This document shows positions 55,001-64,000 of a stretch of DNA of 64,000 bases, one piece after another. The notes under the pieces are model-generated. The model searched no databases. It saw only the letters and a program-made list of their open reading frames with translations, and was not told the origin of the DNA. The stretch covers positions 62,001 to 126,000 of the forward strand of contig CAWBTA010000001.1 in the NCBI GenBank assembly GCA_963791625.1, written 5' to 3'. The stretch is from JANMCE01 sp963791625. Its GTDB lineage: Bacteria; Actinomycetota; Acidimicrobiia; Acidimicrobiales; Ilumatobacteraceae. Numbering within the stretch: position 1 is the stretch's first letter; each line of letters starts with the position of its first letter. The position numbers and the translations under genes were made by a program.

Positions 55001-56098
55001 TCAGCCATGGCGGGATGTGAAGTTGGTGTCGAGCAAGCGGACCTTGTTGATGGCATCGATACGGGCCTCGGCAATTCGGTCGGCAGCCTTGTAGTACGGG
55101 ATGCCATCCCGCTCGGAAATGGCGAACACCTCAAGGGTACGGTCATACACGCGGCGCACATTTGCCCATGCCCGCTCGGGTTGGAACCCACCTTTGCGGA
55201 AGCGGTCGGTGTCAAAAATCGTGCCACCGGAGTTGGCGATGTAGTCCACTGCGTAGACGAAGCCCCGTGACTGCAACTCGTCGCCGTGGCGTTCCTCGGC
55301 CAGAATGTTGTTGGCCGAGCCCGCCACGATTTTCACCTTCAGCTGCTGCAGCGTGACGTCATTGATGACCGCACCGAGGGCGTAGGGGGCGAAGATGTCG
55401 GCAGCAACGGAGTAGATCTCATCCGGCGCGCAAGCGGCCACACCGAACTCGGCGACCGCGGCGGCGACCTTGTCGGCGTCAACGTCGGTGACGGTGACGC
55501 GGGCGCCTTCGTCGACCAGAAGTTTCAGCGCCTTCGAACCGCAGACACCCAGGCCCTGCAGTGCAACGGTCCGTCCGCGAAGACTTGTGTCGCCCCACAC
55601 CTTCAGCGCGCAGGCTTTGGTGGCCAGCACCGAGCTGAGCGCGGTGGCAGGCGAGATATCGCCCGCGCCGCCGGCGTGGACCGGGAGGGTGACGACGTGG
55701 TTGGTTTCGCTGTAGAGGGTCTCCATATCGTCCAGCGTGGTGCCGACGTCTTCGCCGGTGATGTATTCGCCTCCGAGTTGGTCGATAAATCGACCCATCG
55801 CCCGCATCAGCGCCTCGGACTTGTCGGCCTTGGGGTCACCGATGATGACTGCTTTGCCGCCGCCCAAGTCCACGCCGGCCGCGGCGTACTTGTAGGTCAT
55901 GCCACGGGCCAGTCGCATGGCGTCGAAGATGGCGTCCTGCTCGTTGGCGTAGGTCCACATTCGTAGGCCACCTGTGGCCGGTCCGAGCGCGGTGGAGTGA
56001 ATGGCGATGACGGCGCGCAGGCCGGAGTCGGTGTCGTTGCACATCACCACCTTCTTGAATTTGTGCTGCTGCATGTAATCGAGAATGCGTGCGTCCAT
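55001..56098 (-). CDS. Leu/Phe/Glu/Val dehydrogenase
   Basis: 365-residue amino acid dehydrogenase of the Glu/Leu/Phe/Val family, which oxidatively deaminates an amino acid to a 2-oxo acid with NAD. Features: TALGPATGGLRMW, YAAAGVDLGGGKAVIIGD (catalytic Lys), GEDVGTTLDDM, and the NAD Rossmann GLGVCGSKALKLLVDEGA. Size fits leucine/phenylalanine dehydrogenases. Co-transcribed with the 2-oxoacid oxidoreductase that would use its product. Confidence 0.93.
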   Translation of the reverse strand: MDARILDYMQQHKFKKVVMCNDTDSGLRAVIAIHSTALGPATGGLRMWTYANEQDAIFDAMRLARGMTYKYAAAGVDLGGGKAVIIGDPKADKSEALMRAMGRFIDQLGGEYITGEDVGTTLDDMETLYSETNHVVTLPVHAGGAGDISPATALSSVLATKACALKVWGDTSLRGRTVALQGLGVCGSKALKLLVDEGARVTVTDVDADKVAAAVAEFGVAACAPDEIYSVAADIFAPYALGAVINDVTLQQLKVKIVAGSANNILAEERHGDELQSRGFVYAVDYIANSGGTIFDTDRFRKGGFQPERAWANVRRVYDRTLEVFAISERDGIPYYKAADRIAEARIDAINKVRLLDTNFTSRHG

Positions 56099-56127
56099 GG
56101 GTGCGTTCCTTTGATGATGGGGCGGAG

Positions 56128-56898
56128 TTAGGCCGCGGTGTAGCCGCCGTCGACCAGCAAGATGGCGCCGGTGACGTAGCTGGAGGCGTCGGATGCGAAG
56201 AACACGACCGGGCCGACCAGTTCTTCGGGGAGGCCACGGCGACCCATGGGCGTGAACTGCAGCACCTGGGATCGCTTCTCGGGACGTGAGTGCTCATCGG
56301 TGGCGCCGCTCATGATGTTCTCGAAATAGCCGGGCGAGAACGCGTTGACGCGGATACCGCGATCGGCCCACTCGACCGCCATTGTGCGGGTCATCTGGTT
56401 CACGCCACCCTTGGCTGCGGCGTACGCGGTGAGTCCCTTGATCCCGACGTCGCCGGCGATGGAGGAGTTGTTCACAATCGAGCCGCCGGTTCCCTGTCGC
56501 AGCATTTGGCGGGCGGCGAACTGGGAGCAGTTGAAGTAGCCCTTCAGGTTGATGTTGAGCACCTGATCCCAGGCGTCTTCGGCCACGTCTTCGGCTGGTT
56601 CGATGATGTCGATGCCAGCGTTGTTGACCAGCACGTCCAGGTGCCCGTAGGCCGCCACGGTGCGCTCGATGAGTTCGCTGCAGCTGTCCCGGTCGGCGGT
56701 ATCTACCCGCAGCGCCATCGCGGTGCCACCGTTGTCGACGATCTCTTGGGCGGTTACTTCGGCTTCGGCCAACGTGCGCGAGCACACCACAACGGTCGCT
56801 CCGTGTTGGGCCACACCGAGGGCGATGGCCTTGCCAAGGCCCCGGCCGGAACCGGTGATGATGACGACCTTGCCGGTCAGATCGAAAAGCGTTGTCAT
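56128..56898 (-). CDS. Short-chain dehydrogenase/reductase
   Basis: 256-residue classical SDR: TGSGRGLGKAIALGVAQHGA, NNAGIDIIEPAE, NNSSIAGDVG, YAAAKGG and GAILLVDGGYTA. Second gene of the catabolic operon, between the IOR-like and amino acid dehydrogenase genes. It could reduce or oxidise a hydroxy or oxo intermediate. Confidence 0.93.
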   Translation of the reverse strand: MTTLFDLTGKVVIITGSGRGLGKAIALGVAQHGATVVVCSRTLAEAEVTAQEIVDNGGTAMALRVDTADRDSCSELIERTVAAYGHLDVLVNNAGIDIIEPAEDVAEDAWDQVLNINLKGYFNCSQFAARQMLRQGTGGSIVNNSSIAGDVGIKGLTAYAAAKGGVNQMTRTMAVEWADRGIRVNAFSPGYFENIMSGATDEHSRPEKRSQVLQFTPMGRRGLPEELVGPVVFFASDASSYVTGAILLVDGGYTAA

Positions 56899-56923
56899 GG
56901 GAACTCCTTGGGAACGGGTCGGG

Positions 56924-59900
56924 TTAGTGAGTTGGGGTAAGCGATCGGGCGAGATCGGCCAGTGCCTGGGCGGAGGCGGCGCGCCATGCGGTGATGTTGC
57001 GTTCCTTCACGTGGTCAAACCCACGGATCTGATTGGCGAGAGCCAACACCGAGACCACGGCGTCATAGGTGGCGTCAGTCGGTGCGTCGTGCAGGGCTGC
57101 CAGCGTGGTGCGGATTTGGGTCCGGTAGTCGTCGGCCAGAGACCGCTCCAGGCGACGGTGGGCGGTGCGACCGAACGGGTCCAGTCGGGTGCCGCGCAAT
57201 CGGCGGGCCGCGGCGAGGGTGCGAAACGCTGGCGTTGCGCTGCGGTTCAGGCCGATCTTTCGGTGGAGGCCGAAGCGCTCCAAGATCGGGGGTTCGAGCA
57301 GGAAGGTGCGGTCTGCACCGTCACCGAATTCGTCTCGGACCGACTGGGTGAACGTGTTGGCCAGGTGGAGTCGGGCCACTTCATATTCGTCCTTGTAGGC
57401 CATGAGATGGTGCAGTTCTCGGGCCACGGTCATGGTCAGTTCCGAGCGACCGGACGGCTCCTGTTTGGCCACGGCGACGACCTGGTCGAGGTACCCGGTG
57501 GCATAGGCGATCGATTGGTACCCGACGAGATTGGCCGCACAGAACCGAACCAGCTCTTGGGCGGTGACCGGGATGTCGGCTTCTATACGCCGGCGCAACG
57601 CAGCAGGAAGGGCCGCGGCCGGGTCGACGGGCGCTGGTGGATGACCGGCTGCGAGTGCGGCGACTTTCTCCGGGTTGATGACGTAGGCACGACCGACCCG
57701 GAAGGCGGCGAGGTTCTTGGCCACACCCGCTCCGTTCAGCTGGATCGCCTGCTCGATAGATGCCGCGTCGAAGGGCAGCAGCCCGTTCTGGCAGGCGACC
57801 CCGAGCATCAACACGTTGGCGGGCATGTGGTCATCGAACAACGCTTCGCTGATTGTTTCGGCGTCGAGATGGATAGCGGCGTCACTTCGAGTGGACGCTT
57901 CGATGCGGGCGAGCAGCGTGGTGTTGGACGGGCCGACAGCGGTGACCTTGCGAACCTGTGGACCGGTCGGAGCGACGGAGGTGTTGACCACTCGGTAGGT
58001 GCGAGCAGGATCGCAACGGGCGACGTTGACGTCCTGCGCCGCAGTCACCGGGTCGAAGGCGAGCAGCACATCGGCACCGCCCCTGCCGACCTGGTTGCCA
58101 CCGACGATCGGGGTGGCCGAGACCCGCAGGTGGGAGACGACGCTGCCGCCTTTTTGGGCGAGGCCGGTCTGATCGAGGGCGGTGGAATACATGCCGGCCA
58201 GGCGTGCGGCGACGCCAAGAATCTGGTTCACGGTTACCACGCCGGTGCCGCCGACACCCGTCATGAGCAGGTCAACGGTGTCGCCGACTCGTGGCGTGGG
58301 TGTCGGGAGCGAGTCAAGACCGAGTGCCGAGAGGTCTCGGGCGGGGCGGCCGGTTTTGGTCCCCGGGGTGACCTTCACGAAGGCCGGGCAATGGCCGGTG
58401 GTGCAGGTTTCATCCATGTTGCAGCTGGCCTGATGGATGCGGGTTCTGCGGCCGAGGATGGTGTCCACCGGTTGCACCGACAGGCAGTTTGATTGCACGC
58501 CACAGTCGCCGCAACCTTCGCAGACCGCCTCGTTGATCATGATGCGATGCCTCGGTGTCTCGACCAGCCCCCGTTTGCGTTTGCGGCGCACGTCGGCCGC
58601 GCACGCCTGGTCGTAGACCATGACCGTGACGCCGGGGATGTCTCGCAGGAGTTCCTGCGCTTCGATCACGCGATCTCGATCCCAGGCTTCTACGCCGGTA
58701 GGCAGGTCCGGTCGGCGGGAATCCGGGTCGTCGCTCACCACCAGAACACGGGCGACGCCTTCGGCGAGCAGGAGCCGCACGATGGCATCCAGCGGCAAGT
58801 CGGCGTCATGGCGTTGGCCGCCGGTCATGGCGACGGCACCGTTGTAGAGCAGCTTGTAGGTGATGTTCGTGCCCGCGGTGACGGCCTGGCGCACGGCGAG
58901 TGAGCCGGAGTGCAAGAACGTGCCGTCACCCATGTTCTGGATGAGGTGCGGGGTTTCGGTGAACGGTGCGGCACCAACCCACTGGATACCTTCGGCACCC
59001 ATCTGCACGATGTTGTCGGTGTGGCGCTCCATCCAGATGGCCATCGTGCTGCAGCCGACCGCGCCGTTCGCCAGCGATCCTTCGGGCACCACGGTTGAGC
59101 GGTTGTGCGGGCAACCCGAGCAGAAATACGGGGTGCGACTATCGGTAATGGCCAACGGAATCAACCTGCGTGTCGCGGCGGCTGCGGTCGGTTCGGGCTT
59201 GAGTCGCTCGGGCGAGATACGGGCCAAGAGTCGGGCCCGCAGCACCGCACGAATGCGTTCAACGTCGAGTTCGCCGTGGCCGGGGAGCAACGGCCTATTC
59301 GTTTCGTCGCGCTTGCCGACGATGCGGGGAGCGCCGGTGGTTCCGTAGAGCGCGTCCCGGAGGAAGAGTTCGATGAAGGCCCGCTTTTCTTCGATGACGA
59401 CGATCTCGTCCAACCCACGGGCGAACCGGGTGATGATGCCGCGCTCCAACGGATGCATCGCCCCCAGTTGTAGTACCCGCACGCCGAGCGACGCGGCGGC
59501 CGCAAGGTCGAGGCCGAGTCCGGCGAGGGCGTCGAGCACGTCTCGGTAGGTCTTGCCGGCAGCCACGATGCCGATCCACGCGTCGGCCGGATCCGCGGTC
59601 AGTTGGTTCACGTTGTTGACGGCAAGGAATTGTTCGATGGCCACGGATCGGCACTCGTGAACTTGGCGTTCCTGCTCGATGCTGCCGGGGGCGATCAGCA
59701 TCGGGTTCTGCGTTGGCGTCCATGACCGCCCGTCGATTTCGATCGGCGGTAGGTGCAGGTCCGGCGGTTCGACCAGGTTGACGGTGGAGAAGCCGTCGGC
59801 CACGTTGGTCACGATCTTCATGCCGACCCACGAACCGCTGTAACGGGACAGGGCGAAGCCGAGCAATCCGAGTGTGAGCACTTCTTGGACCGTGCCGGGA

Positions 59901-60409
59901 AACAGCACCGGCATCTGTGCGTCGAGCAGCGCGAACTCCGACGCCGAGGCGATGGTGGAGGACTTCGCACTCGGGTCGTCTCCGGCGATCGCGAGCACGC
60001 CGCCGTTCACGCCGACGCCCGCGATGTTGGCATGCCGGAACGCGTCGCCAGTGCGGTCCACGCCGGGGCCCTTGCCGTACCACATGCCTAAAACGCCGTC
60101 GTAGCGAGGGTTCGGGAACGTGTTCGCCAGTTGCGAGCCGTAGATCGCGGTGGCGGCCAGGTCCTCATTGATTCCGTTCAGGAACCGGACGTGGTGCTCG
60201 TCGAGCAGCGGGGTGATCTGCTGAAACGCTACGTCGAGTCCGCCGAGTGGTGACCCGCGGTAGCCGCTCACGAGGGTGGCGGTGCGAAGCCCGGCGGCCC
60301 GGTCTCGCCGATGCTGATCGAGCGGCAGCCGAACCAAGGCTTGGATGCCCGACATGACCACCTCGCCGCCCTGGGCGAGGTACTTGTCATCAAGCGAGAC
60401 GTCGGCCAT
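56924..60409 (-). CDS. Fused indolepyruvate/2-oxoacid:ferredoxin oxidoreductase
   Basis: About 1,161 residues, a single-chain IOR-type enzyme that oxidatively decarboxylates an aromatic or branched 2-oxo acid to acyl-CoA with ferredoxin. The N-terminal TPP-side domains (LVSGYRGSPLGGLDVAFQQI, MWYGKGPGVDRTGDAFRHAN) are followed by YFCSGCPHNRSTVVPEG, a ferredoxin motif CEGCGDCGVQSNCLSV, and a gamma-like domain TGVGGTGVVTVNQILG with QTGLAQKGGSVVSHLRV. First gene of the operon, divergent from Lrp. ATG 60409 starts the conserved region; GTG 60436 is also in frame. Confidence 0.92.
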   Translation of the reverse strand: MADVSLDDKYLAQGGEVVMSGIQALVRLPLDQHRRDRAAGLRTATLVSGYRGSPLGGLDVAFQQITPLLDEHHVRFLNGINEDLAATAIYGSQLANTFPNPRYDGVLGMWYGKGPGVDRTGDAFRHANIAGVGVNGGVLAIAGDDPSAKSSTIASASEFALLDAQMPVLFPGTVQEVLTLGLLGFALSRYSGSWVGMKIVTNVADGFSTVNLVEPPDLHLPPIEIDGRSWTPTQNPMLIAPGSIEQERQVHECRSVAIEQFLAVNNVNQLTADPADAWIGIVAAGKTYRDVLDALAGLGLDLAAAASLGVRVLQLGAMHPLERGIITRFARGLDEIVVIEEKRAFIELFLRDALYGTTGAPRIVGKRDETNRPLLPGHGELDVERIRAVLRARLLARISPERLKPEPTAAAATRRLIPLAITDSRTPYFCSGCPHNRSTVVPEGSLANGAVGCSTMAIWMERHTDNIVQMGAEGIQWVGAAPFTETPHLIQNMGDGTFLHSGSLAVRQAVTAGTNITYKLLYNGAVAMTGGQRHDADLPLDAIVRLLLAEGVARVLVVSDDPDSRRPDLPTGVEAWDRDRVIEAQELLRDIPGVTVMVYDQACAADVRRKRKRGLVETPRHRIMINEAVCEGCGDCGVQSNCLSVQPVDTILGRRTRIHQASCNMDETCTTGHCPAFVKVTPGTKTGRPARDLSALGLDSLPTPTPRVGDTVDLLMTGVGGTGVVTVNQILGVAARLAGMYSTALDQTGLAQKGGSVVSHLRVSATPIVGGNQVGRGGADVLLAFDPVTAAQDVNVARCDPARTYRVVNTSVAPTGPQVRKVTAVGPSNTTLLARIEASTRSDAAIHLDAETISEALFDDHMPANVLMLGVACQNGLLPFDAASIEQAIQLNGAGVAKNLAAFRVGRAYVINPEKVAALAAGHPPAPVDPAAALPAALRRRIEADIPVTAQELVRFCAANLVGYQSIAYATGYLDQVVAVAKQEPSGRSELTMTVARELHHLMAYKDEYEVARLHLANTFTQSVRDEFGDGADRTFLLEPPILERFGLHRKIGLNRSATPAFRTLAAARRLRGTRLDPFGRTAHRRLERSLADDYRTQIRTTLAALHDAPTDATYDAVVSVLALANQIRGFDHVKERNITAWRAASAQALADLARSLTPTH

Positions 60410-60521
60410 GGGGGTCAACCGTAACGAATCGGCCACAGCGTGCGATTTTGAATTCGGCCGTCATCTCCGCCTTCTGCGGCACGTGACACTGTCATCAAGT
60501 AGATCTGTAGCATTAGACACT

Positions 60522-60980
60522 GTGGATGACATCGACCGGCGCATTCTGCACGAACTGCAGTCCGACGGGAGACTGTCGAATATCGAGCTGGCCGACCGCG
60601 TCGGGCTCAGCCCGTCACCATGTTTGCAGCGGGTGAGGCGACTGGTGGAGCAAGGCGTGATCCGTCGATTCGCGGCCATCGTGGACGCGGAGAAGGTTGG
60701 CCGTGGCCTGAGCGTGACCATCTTTGCCGATCCGATCTCGAACGCTCCCGAGTCGGTGCAGCGGTTCGAAGCATTGGTGCTGGCCATGAAGGGCACGGTA
60801 GACGTGCGTCGCATGTTCGGTCGCCCCGACTACATCATCACCGTCGAAACCCGGGACCTCGCCAGCTACGAAGAGCTCTACCAAACCGACCTGGCCAAAC
60901 TTCGCGAAATCGCCCACATCGAATCCCACATCCCCATGCGCGTCCTGCGCGATCGCACCAGCCCACCCGAACCCAACTAG
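60522..60980 (+). CDS. Lrp/AsnC-family regulator
   Basis: 152-residue Lrp-type feast/famine regulator: DIDRRILHELQSDGRLSNIE, LADRVGLSPSPCLQRVRRLV (helix-turn-helix), then the RAM ligand domain with GRPDYIITVETRDLASYEEL. GTG 60522 is chosen because it begins the conserved domain; the frame is open upstream but that overlaps the IOR gene. Two GACACTGT repeats (60484 and 60515) lie in the short divergent promoter region. It probably senses an amino acid and controls the LeuDH-IOR operon. Confidence 0.92.
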   Translation: MDDIDRRILHELQSDGRLSNIELADRVGLSPSPCLQRVRRLVEQGVIRRFAAIVDAEKVGRGLSVTIFADPISNAPESVQRFEALVLAMKGTVDVRRMFGRPDYIITVETRDLASYEELYQTDLAKLREIAHIESHIPMRVLRDRTSPPEPN

Positions 60981-61153
60981 TTTTGGTTTGCATCCATACG
61001 GGTCAACGACAAGTGTCAGTTCACATTCGCCAGCGTCGCTGGTGAGTTCAGACTGTACGTTTACCCAGATGAACCCAAACAGAATGGGCGGCTGCCTCGG
61101 CCGACGGGAGCGCAGCCAAGGCGATTGCTCAGCAGCCTCTTGACGGCGGTCGC

Positions 61154-62194
61154 TCAGGAGGGCGTTCGTGACGTGATGGCGCGGTGGACGAAGTCGAGCT
61201 TTTCCACGACGTTCGGGGAGAGCACGAAGGGGTAGAGGTCGGCTTGACCGATGGAGCGGGCCATGGCGTTGAGGGCGATGGTGAGGCCGAGCCAGCGTTG
61301 CACCATCGGCCCGATGGTGACGTGCTCGAGAGCAGACCACGCGGCGATACCAGCTGAGCGAGCGGGCTCATGAACGTCGAGTCCGATCCCGTTGGCAGTG
61401 GCCAGGCCTGCATCGATGTGGAGGTAGTGGGCGAACGTCTCGGCCCAGTCTTCCCACGGGTGCATGGTGGCGTACTCACTCACATGCGTAACAGACCAGT
61501 CGATGACGACAGCGTGCGCGTAGTGCTGCTCACGCGATGCTTCGTAGGAACGTTGTTCATCGCCGAACAACAACCGAAACGCTTCCAGGCGGCCGCCGTC
61601 CACAACCAGAAGTTGCCAGTAGTAGTGCCCGATCTCATGGCGCAGATGGCCGAGCACCGTGCGGTACGGCTCGCCCAATTGCTGCCGCACGAACTCCCGA
61701 TGCACATCATCGGACTCGGAGAGGTCAAGGGTGATCACACCTGAGTCGTGCCCGGTGATCACGGTGCGACCGCGTGAGGACAACAGCTCGAAGGCGACAC
61801 CGCGTACCGGGTCGACGGCTTGGCCAATGACAGGAAGGCCGAGTGACAGCAGCTGGTGCACAAGTCGACGCTTGGCTGCTTCTGCGTTGGCGAACGCTGC
61901 GAGCGAGTCGGTCTCGTTGTCGTTCGGTCGGACCGATGTGAGACGGCAGCTTGCACACAGCACCGCCGGGTCGTCGCACGACACCAACCAGTTGCACCGG
62001 GCGATCACCTGGTTCGCGCAGTGCCGGTAGCAACCGGGGAAACCGTCGGCCCGCTCGAGGCCGCTTGGCGTCACGCGAAGCGTGGCTAACTCACGAGCCT
62101 CGGGCAGGTAGCCGAGATCAGAACTGCAGCCGAGGCACGTCGAGTTGTCGAAGAACAACAGCTGCCCACACACCGAGCAGACAAACGGTTGCAT
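61154..62194 (-). CDS. Zinc-ribbon putative metallopeptidase (COG4307-like)
   Basis: 346-residue protein with two CxxC zinc-ribbon pairs near the N-terminus (FVCSVCGQLLFFDNSTCLGC), then further cysteines (CANQVIARC, CASCRL) and a zincin site LRHEIGHYYWQLLV (HExxH) with DWAETFAHYLHI downstream. This matches uncharacterised zinc-binding peptidase-like proteins of bacteria (COG4307). ATG 62194 (MQPFVCSVCG) is the natural start. It ends 173 bases after the convergent Lrp gene; that gap carries a 13-bp palindrome at 61031-61043. Adjacent to the DUF2126 gene on the same strand, a common pairing to transglutaminase-like operons. Confidence 0.85.
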   Translation of the reverse strand: MQPFVCSVCGQLLFFDNSTCLGCSSDLGYLPEARELATLRVTPSGLERADGFPGCYRHCANQVIARCNWLVSCDDPAVLCASCRLTSVRPNDNETDSLAAFANAEAAKRRLVHQLLSLGLPVIGQAVDPVRGVAFELLSSRGRTVITGHDSGVITLDLSESDDVHREFVRQQLGEPYRTVLGHLRHEIGHYYWQLLVVDGGRLEAFRLLFGDEQRSYEASREQHYAHAVVIDWSVTHVSEYATMHPWEDWAETFAHYLHIDAGLATANGIGLDVHEPARSAGIAAWSALEHVTIGPMVQRWLGLTIALNAMARSIGQADLYPFVLSPNVVEKLDFVHRAITSRTPS

Positions 62195-62274
62195 CCGCGG
62201 ACGATACCAGCGGTAACCGTGTAGTACCGGCGATGGCTCTCGCTCGCCCAACTCTTCATCGGCTGAGCGGCCGG

Positions 62275-64000
62275 CTACTCCTCGGTGGCTGAGGGGTAGC
62301 GGCGGAGATCGAGGGTGCCAGGGTATTCGTGGGGGATGCGGGCGGCGAGGTGGTCGAGGTGGGCGATGTCTATGGCGCCGGGCGTGTGGCCATGTTGGGA
62401 GAAACGGTTGTAGCGGCGGGCTTCGGCTTCGGCCGAGTTGACCGGGAAGGTGTCATAGGACCGGCCGCCGGGATGGGAGACCTCATAGGTGCAGCCGCCG
62501 AGTGATCGGGCACTCCACCGGTCGACGAGATCGAACACAAGCGTGCTTTGTGCATCGATGGTCGGGTGCAGGGCCGACCAGGGGGCCCACGCTTTGAATC
62601 GCACGCCAGCCACACCTGTACCGGGTGTGCTGGTGGTCCGGAGCGGTACGGGCACGCCGTTGCACGTGACGAAGTGTCGGGCGGGGTTGAAGCCGTTGAC
62701 CATGATCTGCATGCGTTCGACCGAGGAATCGACGTAGCGGGCCGTGCCCCCGGCCGCGACCTCTTCGCCCAGCACATGCCAGGGTTCGATCGCACTGCGC
62801 AGTTCGAGCCGGACGTCATCGAGCGACACCTCGCCGATGAGCGGGAAACGAAACTCGAGGAACGGCTCGAGCCAGGCGATGTCGAAGTCGATGTCATGGC
62901 GACGCAGATCGGCAACCACGTCGTGGATGTCGGCGCGCACGTACCAGGGCAGCAGGAAGCGGTCGTAGAGATCGGTGCCCCAACGCACAAGCCGACCCGA
63001 ATAAGGCCTGTCCCAGAAACGGGCGACCAGCGAGCGAACGAGCAGCGCTTGCACGAGGGCCATCTGCGGATGGGGCGGCATCTCAAAGGCTCGAAGCTCC
63101 AGGATGCCCAACCGTCCCCGTTCGCTATCGGGGCTGAAGAGCTTGTCGATGCAGAACTCGCTTCGATGGGTGTTACCGGTCAGGTCCACAAGCAGGTGGC
63201 GGAGCAGGCGGTCGACCAGCCACGGCGGCACGTCGGGGCCCTGTCGTTCCACTTCGGCGAAGGCAATCTCCAACTCGTACACGGTGTCGACTCGGCCTTC
63301 GTCGACCCGTGGCGCTTGGCTGGTCGGGCCGATGAACTGACCCGAGAACAGATACGACAACGAGGGATGGTGCTGCCAGAACGTGACCATGCTCTGCAAT
63401 AGATCGGGTCGACGGAGCAACGGACTGTCGGCCGGATTCGCTCCGCCGAGGGTGACGTGGTTCCCTCCACCGGTGCCGGTATGGCTGCCGTCGAGCGAGA
63501 ACTTCTCGGTGCCAAGTCGAGTGACACGGGCCTCCTCGTAGAGCGGTTCGAGCACGCTGCGCAGCTCTCGCCACGATGCACTCGGCTGCACATTCACCTC
63601 GATCACGCCGGGATCGGGCGTGACGATCAGCGTGGTCAGCCGTGGGTCACGCGGTAGCGAATAGCCCTCGATGACGACAGGTACCGCCAACTCGACGGCG
63701 ACGGACTCGATGACGGCCAGCAGTTCGACGGCGTGTTCGGCGCGTTCGAGCGGCGGGAGAAAGACGCGGACATGGCCGTCGCGTACCTCGACCGACATGG
63801 CGGTGGGCGGGACGAGGTGACGTTCAACGACGGTCGCCGGTGAGCCGGGCAGGGTGCCGGGAGCGGGCAGATCTTCACGTTCTTCGAACGGTGAACGCTC
63901 GAAGTCCACGGCAGTTGGCGTCCAGGTGAGCGAGTCGAGGGGGAGTCGGAGGCCAGCCGGCGAGTCGCCAGAGATGAGATACAGGCGACCACGACGCAGG
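62275..64000 (-). CDS. DUF2126 (transglutaminase-associated) protein, 5' end outside window
   Basis: The frame is open to the right edge; its first visible residues (LRRGRLYLISGDSPAGLRLP) and the following RSPFEEREDLP match DUF2126, the C-terminal half of large bacterial transglutaminase-like proteins. The remainder continues WRELRSVLEPLYEEA, RLGTEKFSLDGSHTGTGGGN, YLFSGQFIGPTSQAPRVDEG, DRLLRHLLVDLTGNTHR, and AHLDHLAARIPHEYPGTLDL. An internal GTG at 63909 is not a likely start because homology runs past it. About 575 residues are visible of an expected ~1,100; the transglutaminase core should lie beyond the edge. It is not known what these proteins cross-link or cleave. Confidence 0.88.
   Translation of the reverse strand, partial: LRRGRLYLISGDSPAGLRLPLDSLTWTPTAVDFERSPFEEREDLPAPGTLPGSPATVVERHLVPPTAMSVEVRDGHVRVFLPPLERAEHAVELLAVIESVAVELAVPVVIEGYSLPRDPRLTTLIVTPDPGVIEVNVQPSASWRELRSVLEPLYEEARVTRLGTEKFSLDGSHTGTGGGNHVTLGGANPADSPLLRRPDLLQSMVTFWQHHPSLSYLFSGQFIGPTSQAPRVDEGRVDTVYELEIAFAEVERQGPDVPPWLVDRLLRHLLVDLTGNTHRSEFCIDKLFSPDSERGRLGILELRAFEMPPHPQMALVQALLVRSLVARFWDRPYSGRLVRWGTDLYDRFLLPWYVRADIHDVVADLRRHDIDFDIAWLEPFLEFRFPLIGEVSLDDVRLELRSAIEPWHVLGEEVAAGGTARYVDSSVERMQIMVNGFNPARHFVTCNGVPVPLRTTSTPGTGVAGVRFKAWAPWSALHPTIDAQSTLVFDLVDRWSARSLGGCTYEVSHPGGRSYDTFPVNSAEAEARRYNRFSQHGHTPGAIDIAHLDHLAARIPHEYPGTLDLRRYPSATEE

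Noticed and set aside
56660..58492. 610-codon plus-strand frame opposite the IOR gene
   Set aside because: The minus strand carries clear oxidoreductase motifs and the plus frame has none.

Overview
This is a high-GC bacterial chromosome segment, most likely from an actinobacterium and plausibly of the Acidimicrobiia/Ilumatobacter type. That placement is an inference from coding style (GTG starts, ATGA overlaps) and gene content: a DUF3556 membrane protein, Liv-type uptake, many acyl-CoA, SDR and monooxygenase genes, BlaI-M56 beside CopC/CopD, and Lrp with a fused indolepyruvate oxidoreductase. There are no rRNAs, recognisable tRNAs, insertion sequences, prophage genes or CRISPR arrays. Both edges cut genes: a polyketide/PUFA synthase on the left and a DUF2126 protein on the right.

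Layout. 1-5.5 kb (minus): a PfaD-like enoyl reductase followed by a PfaA-like KS-AT-ACP-ACP synthase with nearly identical tandem ACPs. 5.7-7.7 kb: a secreted choice-of-anchor surface protein, then a twice-truncated MMPL transporter remnant. 7.9-16.9 kb (plus): ECF-like sigma factor, an unknown small protein, a TPR-CHAT protease, an exported subtilisin, an exported animal-type haem peroxidase and a Tat-exported multicopper oxidase. The first four genes overlap and form the most interesting system here. 17-18.9 kb: an APH-like kinase and a DHFR-like reductase. 18.9-24.2 kb: a copper-type island (DUF305 lipoprotein, CopC-CopD-peptidoglycan-binding fusion, BlaI repressor, M56 protease, membrane protein) with two BlaI/CopY-like operators.

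24-30 kb: ArsR-SRPBCC pair, ferredoxin, a DMT transporter with a shortened C-terminus, purE-purK, AraC regulator and sterol-desaturase-like hydroxylase. 30-33 kb (minus): SDR, amidohydrolase and 2-hydroxyacid dehydrogenase operon. 33-39 kb: HDAC-like amidohydrolase, acyl-CoA dehydrogenase (with two compensating frameshifts), FAD oxidoreductase, DUF3556 protein. 38.8-45.6 kb: branched-chain-type ABC importer (LivF, a LivH-LivM-LivG fusion broken by a frameshift, divergent LivK with a strong terminator) and an acyl-CoA synthetase. 45.7-48 kb: small membrane protein, second ArsR-SRPBCC pair, second DMT transporter.

48-51.5 kb (plus): a five-gene toluene-4-monooxygenase-type diiron system in tmoABCDE order, with no reductase gene beside it. 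51.5-53.2 kb: Uma2-type nuclease-fold protein and a phytanoyl-CoA dioxygenase-like oxygenase, divergent. 53.3-61 kb: amino-acid/2-oxo-acid catabolic operon (B12-domain protein, Leu/Phe/Glu-type dehydrogenase, SDR, fused indolepyruvate:ferredoxin oxidoreductase) with a divergent Lrp regulator. 61-64 kb: zinc-ribbon metallopeptidase and a DUF2126 protein.

Several genes show damage: deletions in the MMPL and DMT genes, a DHFR-like 5' fragment, and single-base indels in the acyl-CoA dehydrogenase and livG. From one sequence, true decay cannot be separated from sequencing or assembly error.
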